This document shows, piece after piece, positions 17,738 through 25,983 of a stretch of 64,000 nt of DNA; positions within the stretch are counted from its first letter, which is position 1; each line of letters opens with the position of its first letter. This stretch comes from Zetaproteobacteria bacterium CG06_land_8_20_14_3_00_59_53 (GTDB lineage: Bacteria > Pseudomonadota > Zetaproteobacteria > Mariprofundales > Mariprofundaceae). The DNA is taken from the NCBI GenBank assembly GCA_002779605.1, contig PEWE01000020.1, positions 186,001 through 250,000 of the forward strand, in the 5' to 3' direction. Below the pieces are notes generated by a model. It was given only the letters and a program-made list of their open reading frames with translations, did not search any database and had not been told where the DNA came from. The position numbers were made by a program, and so were the translations under genes.

Positions 17738-18748
17738 ATGCAAGCCAGACTTTCCATTTGCATCCCTACGTTTAATCGCGCAAAGCATCTGGCGAATTGC
17801 CTGCAGTCAATCGCAGACAATAAGCATGCTTCTGGAATGGATGTTCAGGTATGCGTTTCGGATAATTGCTCGACAGATGAGACAAGGGACGTTGTGCTTT
17901 CAGCGCAGCAGCAGATGGAAATCAAATATAGTCGAAATCACGAAAACTTGGGGCCGACAAGAAATTTTTTGAAAGCCGTTGAAATGGCCGAGGGGGAATT
18001 CGTCTGGCTTATCGGAGACGATGATCTTCTGCTTCCCGATGCGATCAGTAGGCTTGTTGATTTAATCAGCAAACATCCGGAGTCGGATTTTTTTTACATC
18101 AATTCATGCCATCTGGATGCAGATTATCTGGATGCATTTCCTCACCCTTTCTGCACAGCCAATCTGCCGATGCATTTAAACCCATTTTCTCCCCGGTCTG
18201 CAAGCGGAGAACTGATGTTCATGGATCTGGTGGATCCCGAAATTTCTTTTGATTTTCTGGGAGGGATATTTCTTTCGGTTTTCAGAAGGGAAATCTGGCT
18301 CTCTGCTGCTGGTATGCTGGATGCTGAAACTATTTCCAATGGCCAGACCTTTTCCCATATCGATAATACATTTCCGCATTTAAAGATCTATGCGAGGGCG
18401 TTTGCGAATTCCAGGGCCTTTTTCTTCTCCAGGCCATTGAGCGTATGTCTGACAGGCGTGCGTGAGTGGGCTCCGATGTATCCGCTGGTACGAAGCATCC
18501 GGTTGGTGGAGGCGCTGAAGGAGTATCGTGCTAACGGATTGCCGGTTATCCAGTACCTGAAGTGCAGGAATTATGCACTGAAATATTTCATTCCTGATCT
18601 GGTATCGATGTTTATCAACAGGGGGTGTTCCGGATACGAATACATTAACCCGCTAAAGCTGATTGCATCGAATTGTTTGTATCCCAACGTATATCTTTCT
18701 GTTGTTTATTATGTTGCGCGCAAACTGAAAAACTTATTTGCCACATAG
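17738..18748 (+). CDS. Family 2 glycosyltransferase, RfbV/abequosyltransferase-like
   Basis: About 336 residues with a GT-A fold: ICIPTFNRAKHL at the start, VSDNCSTDET, LGPTRNFLKAVE and the metal-binding IGDDDLLLPDA near residue 92. The length, the LGPxRNF motif and the later GGIFLSVFRREIW region resemble Salmonella RfbV (WbaV), which transfers abequose, a CDP-3,6-dideoxyhexose. With rfbH, rfbF and rfbG immediately downstream, a 3,6-dideoxyhexose donor is plausible. The start is the ATG after GGTGGG. Confidence 0.78.
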   Translation: MQARLSICIPTFNRAKHLANCLQSIADNKHASGMDVQVCVSDNCSTDETRDVVLSAQQQMEIKYSRNHENLGPTRNFLKAVEMAEGEFVWLIGDDDLLLPDAISRLVDLISKHPESDFFYINSCHLDADYLDAFPHPFCTANLPMHLNPFSPRSASGELMFMDLVDPEISFDFLGGIFLSVFRREIWLSAAGMLDAETISNGQTFSHIDNTFPHLKIYARAFANSRAFFFSRPLSVCLTGVREWAPMYPLVRSIRLVEALKEYRANGLPVIQYLKCRNYALKYFIPDLVSMFINRGCSGYEYINPLKLIASNCLYPNVYLSVVYYVARKLKNLFAT

Positions 18749-18881
18749 GGACGATGATTTTCCTGAGAGTCCGGTATCAAGCGGGTTGTCCTGTTTTATA
18801 GATAGGATAGGTTTTTGGCCTCGGGGCGGCAAAGAAGGTAATTCCTTGTGGCAATAGTTGATTATTTTGGGAGTTTTGGAA

Positions 18882-20186
18882 ATGACTGAACAGGAACTGC
18901 GGAGTAAAATTGTGTCAATGGTAGGCCAATATGCCGAGTCATTTCTTGCACCCGGTGTTTTTGAGCCCGGGAAATCTGTTGTGCCGCCTTCCGGAAAGGT
19001 TATAGGTGCGAGTGAAATCCAGAATATGGTGGAGGCCGTGTTGGACGGATGGCTTACCACAGGTCGATACAACGATTCTTTCGAGAATCGTCTTGCCGGT
19101 TTTCTGGGAAGAAAATATGTACTGACCACCAACTCAGGTTCGTCGGCGAACCTTCTGGCGTTCGCAGCACTCACCTCACATAAACTCGGAAGTCGTGCGA
19201 TAATGCCGGGGGATGAGGTGATTACTGTAGCTGCCGGGTTTCCTACTACAGTGAACCCCATTCTGCAGTACGGTGCAGTGCCGGTGTTCGTCGATGTGGA
19301 TATTCCGACTTACAACATTGATACGACCAGGTTGGAAGAAGCTCTTTCTTCGAAAACCAAAGCCATTGTGCTGGCCCATACGCTGGGGAATCCGTTCAAT
19401 CTTGAAGTCGTGGTCGAACTTGCCAGGAAACATGGCCTGTGGTTAATTGAAGATTGCTGTGATGCGCTGGGCTCGACCTACAATGGGCAGATGGTAGGGA
19501 CCTTTGGCGATATCGGGACCCTGAGTTTTTATCCGGCTCACCATATTACCATGGGGGAGGGAGGGGCGGTATTTACTAACAATGCTGAACTAAAGCGAAT
19601 TGTTGAATCTTTCCGGGATTGGGGGAGGGATTGTTTTTGTGCTCCTGGTAAGGACAATACTTGTGGCAAACGTTTCCGTTGGAAGGCAGGCTCTTTGCCC
19701 TCAGGTTACGACCACAAATACACCTATTCGCACCTTGGGTACAATCTCAAGATCACCGATATTCAGGCTGCCTGCGCGCTAGCGCAGATGGACAAGCTGG
19801 ATGAATTTATTGTCAGGCGTAAACAGAATTTTGCCTACCTTAAGACACATCTTAAGTCCTGTGAGGAATTTCTGATTCTACCGGAAGCTACCCGGGACAG
19901 CGATCCATCCTGGTTCGGGTTCCCTATTACCTTAAGAGACCATGCGTCATTTAATCGCGTTGACCTGCTTACGTACCTTGATGAAAACAAGATTGGCACA
20001 CGCTTGTTGTTTGCTGGCAATATTGTTCGCCAACCGTATTTCAAAGACAGGGATTACCGCTTAAGTGGCGAGTTGAAAAACACGGACACAATTATGAACA
20101 ATACTTTCTGGATAGGGGTGTATCCTGGTCTGGATGCGCCCATGCTGGATTATACTGTGGAAAAAATTAAGGCATTTGCAATTTAA
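18882..20186 (+). CDS. rfbH: CDP-4-dehydro-6-deoxyglucose 3-dehydrase (E1)
   Basis: A 434-residue PMP-dependent, iron-sulfur dehydrase that starts C-3 deoxygenation of CDP-4-keto-6-deoxyglucose. Two signatures are complete. The lysine of ordinary PLP aminotransferases is replaced by His220 (in [11 protein letters not shown]). The four cluster cysteines follow the spacing C-x57-C-x-C-x7-C at 193, 251, 253 and 261, as known for Yersinia E1 (AscC). The ATG at 18882 gives numbering identical to that enzyme, supporting the start. The partner reductase E3 (AscD/RfbI, flavin and 2Fe-2S) is not in the window and must be encoded elsewhere. Confidence 0.95.
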   Translation: MTEQELRSKIVSMVGQYAESFLAPGVFEPGKSVVPPSGKVIGASEIQNMVEAVLDGWLTTGRYNDSFENRLAGFLGRKYVLTTNSGSSANLLAFAALTSHKLGSRAIMPGDEVITVAAGFPTTVNPILQYGAVPVFVDVDIPTYNIDTTRLEEALSSKTKAIVLAHTLGNPFNLEVVVELARKHGLWLIEDCCDALGSTYNGQMVGTFGDIGTLSFYPAHHITMGEGGAVFTNNAELKRIVESFRDWGRDCFCAPGKDNTCGKRFRWKAGSLPSGYDHKYTYSHLGYNLKITDIQAACALAQMDKLDEFIVRRKQNFAYLKTHLKSCEEFLILPEATRDSDPSWFGFPITLRDHASFNRVDLLTYLDENKIGTRLLFAGNIVRQPYFKDRDYRLSGELKNTDTIMNNTFWIGVYPGLDAPMLDYTVEKIKAFAI

Positions 20187-20282
20187 CGGTGCGCCACCGG
20201 GTTATGTTTTGCTCGATTTATCCATGTTTATGTACGATCTCGTAATGAGAAATTACTTATTCAAGAAGTTGGAGGCTGTATT

Positions 20283-21062
20283 TTGAAAGTCGTAATTCTA
20301 TGTGGCGGTTTCGGGACCCGAATCAGGGATGTTTCTGATAATGTGCCAAAGCCAATGATTCCCATTGGGCGATATCCGATTGTTTGGCATATCATGAAAT
20401 ATTACGCCAGCTTTGGCTTCAAGGAATTTATTCTGTGTCTTGGCTACAAAAGCCATGTTATAAAGGATTTCTTCCTCAATTATGAGGCTCATACAAAGGA
20501 TTTCACCATTCAATTGGGGCGCAAGGATGATGTGCAATTTCATACCGACCATGATGAATCTGATTGGCGGGTGACATTGGCCGATACCGGTCTTGATGCA
20601 CTGACAGGGGCGCGCATTCGTAAGATCAGGAATTACATCGGAGATGATGAGCATTTTATGCTTACTTATGGAGATGGAGTCGGCGATATTGATATTGAAA
20701 GTCTGCTGGCCTTCCATAAGAAAAGTGGAAAGATACTTACTGTTACCGGTGTGCGTCCTCCCGGTCGTTTTGGCGAACTTATCGCGGACTCGGATGATAT
20801 CGTCACCGAATTCAATGAGAAGCCGCAAGCCACAAAGGGCCGTATATCGGGTGGTTTTTTTGTTTGCCACAGAGATATATTTAACTATTTCGATGAGCGG
20901 GATAATCTGATGTTTGAACAGGAGCCTATGAATCGTCTGGTGGCTGATAGACAGATGTGCCTGTATAAACATGATGGTTTCTGGCAGCCAATGGATACAA
21001 GTCGGGAATACCAATTGCTCAATTCGCTATATGAAAAGGGAAATGCGCCATGGGTACGCTAA
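20283..21062 (+). CDS. rfbF: Glucose-1-phosphate cytidylyltransferase
   Basis: A 259-residue enzyme making CDP-glucose from CTP and glucose-1-phosphate, the first step to CDP-dideoxy sugars. It shows ILCGGFGTRI (residues 5-14), the substrate loop with NVPKPMIPIG, YGDGVGDID (metal-binding Asp) and GFWQPMDTSRE near the end, all typical of RfbF. It starts at TTG with GGAGG eight bases upstream and overlaps rfbG by 13 bases. Confidence 0.95.
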   Translation: MKVVILCGGFGTRIRDVSDNVPKPMIPIGRYPIVWHIMKYYASFGFKEFILCLGYKSHVIKDFFLNYEAHTKDFTIQLGRKDDVQFHTDHDESDWRVTLADTGLDALTGARIRKIRNYIGDDEHFMLTYGDGVGDIDIESLLAFHKKSGKILTVTGVRPPGRFGELIADSDDIVTEFNEKPQATKGRISGGFFVCHRDIFNYFDERDNLMFEQEPMNRLVADRQMCLYKHDGFWQPMDTSREYQLLNSLYEKGNAPWVR

Positions 21063-22132
21063 ATATGCGCGATGTTCTGGAATCCTTTTCGGGTAGGCGC
21101 GTTCTGGTGACTGGCCATACCGGTTTCAAGGGTTCGTGGCTGACCTATATACTCATGGAGTTGGGTGCTGATGTGATGGGATATGCCCTGCCGCCCAATC
21201 CCGGGGATAGCCATTTTCAATTGCTGGGGCTTGAGAAAAAAATCAAGCATGTGGTTGGCAATATATGTGACGCTGATAAATTGAACGAAGCCTTTCAGTC
21301 ATTTCAGCCTGAGTATGTTTTCCATTTGGCTGCTCAGGCCTTGGTAAAAAAATCATACGCCGAGCCGGTTGAGACGATGCAAACAAACATTATGGGGTCG
21401 GTGCACCTGCTCGACGCAGTCAGGCGCTGTTCATCGGTCCGTTCGCTGGTCTATATCACCTCGGATAAATGTTATGAGAACCTTGAATGGGTATGGGGAT
21501 ACAGGGAGAGCGACAGGCTCGGCGGGCATGATCCCTATAGCGCATCCAAAGGTGCGGCTGAACTTATTTTTTCGGCGTTCGCGCGTTCCTATTTCGCCTC
21601 GCGGCCGGAGTTGGGTGCGGCGACTGTGCGCGCGGGTAACGTGATCGGTGGGGGCGACTGGGCGGAAGATCGCATTGTTCCTGACTGCATTCGCGCAGCG
21701 CAGGAAGGTCGCTCCATAGAATTGCGTAATCCCGGGGCCACCCGGCCATGGCAGCATGTCATGGAGCCGCTATCAGGTTATTTGCTCTTGGCTGCGCGAT
21801 TGCGCCAGCAGCCGGAGGAATTTGCAGGATCATGGAATTTCGGTCCTTCTACTGATGAGGTGCGGACAGTCTCCGAAGTGGCTGATACGATTGTCCAGCA
21901 GCTGGGTCGCGGCAATGTGAAAATGGATGGCTCTGAACATCACCACCATGAGGCTAACTTGCTCCAGCTCAATTGTGACAAGGCGCATCAGCTTCTGGGT
22001 TGGCAGCCGCGCTGGCATGTCGATAAAACATTGGAGTATACCGCGGTATGGTATAAATCATGGCTTGATGGTGCAGAGGTGTGCGACGTTACGCGCGCCC
22101 AGATTCTGGATTATTTTCCGGAGTTGCTATGA
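21050..22132 (+). CDS. rfbG: CDP-glucose 4,6-dehydratase
   Basis: A 360-residue extended SDR converting CDP-glucose to CDP-4-keto-6-deoxyglucose. The NAD motif is VTGHTGFKGSW (about residues 19-29), the active site has TSDKCYEN and YSASK, and RAGNVIGGGDWAEDRIVPD is diagnostic of this enzyme. It overlaps rfbF by 13 bases; an ATG at 21065 is a second possible start. The product feeds RfbH. Confidence 0.95.
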   Translation: MGTLNMRDVLESFSGRRVLVTGHTGFKGSWLTYILMELGADVMGYALPPNPGDSHFQLLGLEKKIKHVVGNICDADKLNEAFQSFQPEYVFHLAAQALVKKSYAEPVETMQTNIMGSVHLLDAVRRCSSVRSLVYITSDKCYENLEWVWGYRESDRLGGHDPYSASKGAAELIFSAFARSYFASRPELGAATVRAGNVIGGGDWAEDRIVPDCIRAAQEGRSIELRNPGATRPWQHVMEPLSGYLLLAARLRQQPEEFAGSWNFGPSTDEVRTVSEVADTIVQQLGRGNVKMDGSEHHHHEANLLQLNCDKAHQLLGWQPRWHVDKTLEYTAVWYKSWLDGAEVCDVTRAQILDYFPELL

Positions 22133-22578
22133 TTGACGGTGTTGTTATCACCCCATTAAAGCAGTTTTTCGATGAACGCGGGAAGGTCATGCGTATGTTG
22201 CGTGAGGACGAGCCGACATTCTCCAGATTTGGTGAAATATACTTTTCCTGCACTTATCCCGGCGCAGTAAAGGCCTGGCATTTGCATAAGGAGATGACAC
22301 TGAACTACGCGGTTGTTCACGGGGAGATCAAATGCGTATTGTACGACGATCGCCTAGGAAGTCCCACTAGGGGACAGATTGATGAGCACTTCATGTCTCC
22401 CCAGAATTATTATCTTCTCACCGTGCCTCCCATGATCTGGAATGGATGGAAAGGGATAGGGACGTGTCAGTCCATTGTGGCAAACTGTGCCTCTCTGCCG
22501 CATAACCCTGACGAAATAAATCGCATGCCGCCTTTTGATCCAAGGATCCCATATGACTGGCAAATTCAGCATCGATAG
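22129..22578 (+). CDS. RmlC-like cupin epimerase (AscE-like position)
   Basis: A 149-residue single-domain cupin of the dTDP-4-dehydrorhamnose 3,5-epimerase superfamily: FFDERGKVMRM near residue 13, AWHLHKEMTLNYAVVHG in the core and VLYDDR following. It is shorter than RmlC (about 180 residues). In the CDP-ascarylose pathway AscE epimerises C-5 of the 3,6-dideoxy-4-keto sugar, and this gene occupies the equivalent place after rfbG, coupled by ATGA. A 3- or 5-epimerisation of a CDP-keto sugar is therefore the likely job, with substrate inferred from context only. Confidence 0.75.
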   Translation: MIDGVVITPLKQFFDERGKVMRMLREDEPTFSRFGEIYFSCTYPGAVKAWHLHKEMTLNYAVVHGEIKCVLYDDRLGSPTRGQIDEHFMSPQNYYLLTVPPMIWNGWKGIGTCQSIVANCASLPHNPDEINRMPPFDPRIPYDWQIQHR

Positions 22579-22605
22579 GCATGCCGGGGTTGCCGGTACC
22601 GCCGT

Positions 22606-23553
22606 ATGATGAAGCTGCTTATCACGGGCGGGTTCGGTTATCTTGGCGGGCGCCTAGCGGAGTACTTGGCAAGACTGCCTCATTATGGACTTGTTTTGGG
22701 GACTCGCCATCAAACCGGGCTTCCATTATGGGCGTCTTCATCCTCGGTTGTGCAAACCATATGGGATTCTCCGCATGAACTTCGGCGAATCTGTGATGGA
22801 ATAGATGCTGTCATTCATCTGGCCGGGATGAATGCGCAGGACTGTGCGAAGGATCCTGACGGTGCCGTTGAGGTGAATGCTTTACATACTGCTCGCTTGC
22901 TTCGGGCTGCCATCCAGCAGGGAGTGAGTCGTTTTATTTATTTGTCCACTGCTCATGTGTATGCGAGCCCTTTGACAGGGTTGGTTACCGAACAAGACTG
23001 TCCGCGCAACCTGCATCCGTATGCGACCAGTCATCGAGCTGGAGAGGACGTTGTCAGAGCTGCGAGTCAAAGGGGTGAAATTGAAGGTGTTGTCATTCGT
23101 CTTTCCAACTCCTTTGGTGCTCCGATGAACGGGGAGGTCAATTGCTGGATGCTGCTGGTGAATGATCTTTGCCGCCAGGCCGTACAGACCCAGAGGTTGG
23201 TGCTGCGTACATCCGGTTTGCAAAGCAGGGATTTTATAACTCTGACAGATGCTTGCAGGGCAATCGGTCACTTGTTGCTTCTCCCATCTGAAAAGCTTGG
23301 TGATGGTTTGTTCAATGTGGGTGGAGAAACCATGACGGTAGTTGATATGGCGGAAATGATTCAAAAGAGGTGTGTGGCAACACTGGGATTTTCTCCGGAA
23401 ATCATTCGCCATGAAGCGACATCTGGTGAGGTGAACCTGAATCTAGAATATCGGAAGGACAAGCTGCTTTCTTCAGGGTTTGTTTTCGATGGCGATGCGG
23501 CAGGCGAAATTGACAGCACCCTATGCATGTGCCATGTGGAGAGGAGGGGGTGA
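22606..23553 (+). CDS. NAD-dependent epimerase/reductase-like SDR with atypical active site
   Basis: A 315-residue extended SDR with ITGGFGYLGGR (residues 5-15) for cofactor and LSTAHVYASP for the Ser region. The usual YxxxK is YATSH, so the catalytic Lys is replaced by His. The rest of the fold (IRLSNSFGAP, FNVGGETMTV) is normal. In ascarylose and yersiniose pathways a reductase (AscF/YerF) completes the sugar after the epimerase, and this gene is placed for that role. The Lys substitution may mean altered activity or a divergent subfamily. Two tandem ATGs (22606, 22609) may serve as start. Confidence 0.75.
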   Translation: MMKLLITGGFGYLGGRLAEYLARLPHYGLVLGTRHQTGLPLWASSSSVVQTIWDSPHELRRICDGIDAVIHLAGMNAQDCAKDPDGAVEVNALHTARLLRAAIQQGVSRFIYLSTAHVYASPLTGLVTEQDCPRNLHPYATSHRAGEDVVRAASQRGEIEGVVIRLSNSFGAPMNGEVNCWMLLVNDLCRQAVQTQRLVLRTSGLQSRDFITLTDACRAIGHLLLLPSEKLGDGLFNVGGETMTVVDMAEMIQKRCVATLGFSPEIIRHEATSGEVNLNLEYRKDKLLSSGFVFDGDAAGEIDSTLCMCHVERRG

Positions 23554-24455
23554 TGGGGCAGGATCCGCTGGTCTCCGTTATTATTCCCACCTACAACCAC
23601 GCGCATTTTCTGCGCGAGGCATTGAAATCTGTTTGTGAGCAGACTTTCAAGAACTGGGAAGCGATTGTGGTTAACAATTATTCAGAGGATGACACGATAT
23701 CTGTTGTGGAGTCCTTCTGTGATGAGCGCATCCGATTGGAAAATTTTCATAACAATGGAGTGATTGCTGCAGCTCGCAACCGTGGCATTGCCTTGGCTCG
23801 AGGCCACTATCTGGCATTCCTTGATTCGGACGATATTTGGTTTCCGGAGAAGCTTGCATCATGTATTCCCCGCCTCGAAAATGATGGTTGCGACCTCGTT
23901 TGTCACGGGTTGCATTGGTTCGGGGACAGAAGAGAGAAGGATGTATATTATGGTCCTGCCCGCCGCGCTACCTTCGATGGACTTCTGTATAAGGGCAACT
24001 GTATTGCCACCTCGGCGACAATGGTCCGTAGGGGCATTGTCGAATCTGTAGGCGGATTCTCGGAGGAAAAAAGTTTTCACACTGCTGAAGACTATCATTT
24101 ATGGCTAAAGCTTGCTCAGGCCCAAGCCGTAATGGGTTTCATGGATCGGGTGTTAGGGAGCTACCGGTTTCATAATGCCAATACCGGCGGCGTGATAAAG
24201 CAGGCAAAGGCAGTCAGGTGTGTATTGGATGATTTCTTTTCCAAGGGGCGGTCGTGCAGTTTGCTGGACAGAATCAGAATGCGTTTCAGATATGGCACGA
24301 ACGAATATGCAGTAGGAAGAGGTCTGCAAGCAAGGAGCCAGTTCCAGGATGCCTGGCCCTACCTGTTCAGGGCATTGTTTCTTCATCCGCTATATTTCAG
24401 GACATACGTGGCCATTGGATTGAATTTATTCTGTTTCAATCCTGATAAGTTGTGA
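23553..24455 (+). CDS. Family 2 glycosyltransferase
   Basis: About 300 residues. GT-A motifs: VSVIIPTYNHAHFL at residues 7-20, VNNYSEDDT near 44 (the Asp pair for nucleotide), and LDSDDIW near 96 for metal binding. HTAEDYHLWLKLA near 183 carries the ED-Y/H catalytic-type segment. No membrane span. The ATG shares its A with the upstream TGA and has a strong GAGGAGGGGG ribosome site. Donor and acceptor unknown. Confidence 0.88.
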   Translation: MGQDPLVSVIIPTYNHAHFLREALKSVCEQTFKNWEAIVVNNYSEDDTISVVESFCDERIRLENFHNNGVIAAARNRGIALARGHYLAFLDSDDIWFPEKLASCIPRLENDGCDLVCHGLHWFGDRREKDVYYGPARRATFDGLLYKGNCIATSATMVRRGIVESVGGFSEEKSFHTAEDYHLWLKLAQAQAVMGFMDRVLGSYRFHNANTGGVIKQAKAVRCVLDDFFSKGRSCSLLDRIRMRFRYGTNEYAVGRGLQARSQFQDAWPYLFRALFLHPLYFRTYVAIGLNLFCFNPDKL

Positions 24456-24461
24456 AATCCG

Positions 24462-25736
24462 ATGGGACTGGGCTCTTTGAATAGTATTCCATCCAGAAAT
24501 GACTCCAACGACTCATATAGTCTGGTCGGATTCATCGTATTGACACTGTTTGTCTATGCCTTGATTTACAGGCCATTTATTTCTTGGATGTTCATCGCGC
24601 CCTCCATTCGCCTTGGAATAGAGGGGTTTATTATTTGCCTTCTGGTCGTGATCAATCTGAGGTATCGGTATAGTGAAGGGTTGCTCTGGCTTATATCGCT
24701 TGTTGTGATCTTTGGTTGTGTGCTCTTTTTTCATTTGGATACATTCATCAAGCTGGCATCAACAATAAATAAATGGGTATTTTTGACTCTTCTTATTGGA
24801 CTATTTATAGGAAACCCAAAGATTTTGCATACGAGTATCAAGTTATGGAAAATATTGTTTTCTGTACTATGCACCATGGCAATTATAGCCTTTGTAGGCT
24901 ACAAGACAGGACTCATTCCCTTTTCCCCTTTAGTTCTTAGCGGGAATTATTATTTTCACAACCCCATACTGGGAAACCTGATACCAAGACGGTTGTTTGG
25001 CACTGAATTTGGCAGGGTCACTGGTTTTATGCACGAAGGGCAATACTTTGGGTTTTTCCTGGGTATGAATATTTTGTTGGCAAAAGACTGGATCCTGGAT
25101 GCCAGTAGTAGAACAAGGTTTATCTGGATCAATCTTATCGCGGGTATATTTACTCTTTCCACAACGTTCTTCGTATTCTTTACTCTATATTTTTTGAGCA
25201 CCTGTTCTGTAGGCGGCAAGAAGCCGGATATGGTCCTCAGACTCATGTTCTTTTCTGTTTTGGGAGCCATGGTGATAGGTTTGCTGATCGGTCTGAATTA
25301 TTTTGAGCAAACATCGGCAAGCATACGCATAATAAGGTTTTTCCAAAATTGGAGTTATTTCTTGCATGGAGACTGGCTCAGCATGCTGCTTGGATATGGT
25401 ACTGGAATTATGAGGGTGGAGTTGGGGATTGGTTTTGAATCAGGCTGGTTTGCCATTCTGGTTGATCATGGGCTTATCATGTTCCTCCTGATGGCTTCCT
25501 TATTCGCTATGCTTACCAAGCACAATCGTTGGCTGCTGTTTTATATTTTACTGACGCATTTCGCCAACAACATGTTCTGGAGTCCCTTGTTTCTCATACT
25601 GATTGCCATGTCTTATGCATTCCATAGGGATACATTGCGACGGGTGGTTGTTCCTGAACGTTTGCCAGAAGCATTACCTGCAGATGGTAGCTATAGTGTC
25701 ATGCCTTCCTCCGAGGCTCCAAAACCTGCTCTGTAG
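24462..25736 (+). CDS. Wzy-like O-antigen polymerase (membrane)
   Basis: A 424-residue polytopic protein with about ten to eleven hydrophobic helices, a large loop around residues 160-190 containing FGRVTGFMHEGQYFG, and a short polar tail. The overall layout (O-antigen polymerase/EpsG-like: many helices, big periplasmic loop, little sequence conservation) and location among glycosyltransferases suggest a Wzy polymerase. A ligase is a possibility, but the better ligase candidate is at 31681. Start 6 bases after the upstream stop. Confidence 0.65.
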   Translation: MGLGSLNSIPSRNDSNDSYSLVGFIVLTLFVYALIYRPFISWMFIAPSIRLGIEGFIICLLVVINLRYRYSEGLLWLISLVVIFGCVLFFHLDTFIKLASTINKWVFLTLLIGLFIGNPKILHTSIKLWKILFSVLCTMAIIAFVGYKTGLIPFSPLVLSGNYYFHNPILGNLIPRRLFGTEFGRVTGFMHEGQYFGFFLGMNILLAKDWILDASSRTRFIWINLIAGIFTLSTTFFVFFTLYFLSTCSVGGKKPDMVLRLMFFSVLGAMVIGLLIGLNYFEQTSASIRIIRFFQNWSYFLHGDWLSMLLGYGTGIMRVELGIGFESGWFAILVDHGLIMFLLMASLFAMLTKHNRWLLFYILLTHFANNMFWSPLFLILIAMSYAFHRDTLRRVVVPERLPEALPADGSYSVMPSSEAPKPAL

Positions 25737-25815
25737 TCCATCCGACCAAATTGCAAGTCGATATGCGGTCAGCGCAATGCAATGCTGTGTGTGTTTCCGT
25801 ATTCCGGGAGGAAAG

Positions 25816-25878
25816 ATGAATGATGTGAAACAAATGCTGAAATATCAAAGTAATAGCGTTATAGTTGCTCAGCCGTAG
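25816..25878 (+). CDS. Possible 20-codon leader peptide before galE
   Basis: An ATG with a very strong ribosome site (GGGAGGAAAG) opens a short frame encoding MNDVKQMLKYQSNSVIVAQP in the 247-base gap before galE. Thirteen bases after its stop lies a small hairpin (25891-25908). This arrangement suggests a leader or an orphan ribosome site left by a deletion. No amino-acid run typical of attenuators is present. Expression is unproven. Confidence 0.3.
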   Translation: MNDVKQMLKYQSNSVIVAQP

Positions 25879-25890
25879 GTGAGGTTAACA

Positions 25891-25914
25891 CATGCCTTAA
25901 ATGGCATGGGTTTT
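25891..25914 (+). terminator. Weak terminator-like hairpin upstream of galE
   Basis: CATGCC and GGCATG pair around a 6-base AT-rich loop, followed two bases later by only four T. Six base pairs and a short T tract make it at best a weak terminator or attenuator. Confidence 0.3.
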
Positions 25915-25983
25915 GGTGAGATACTGGATGGCTCCATATTTTCTGGCTGAGGGAAAAAAATTTAAATTTATGAAAGTGGTTTG

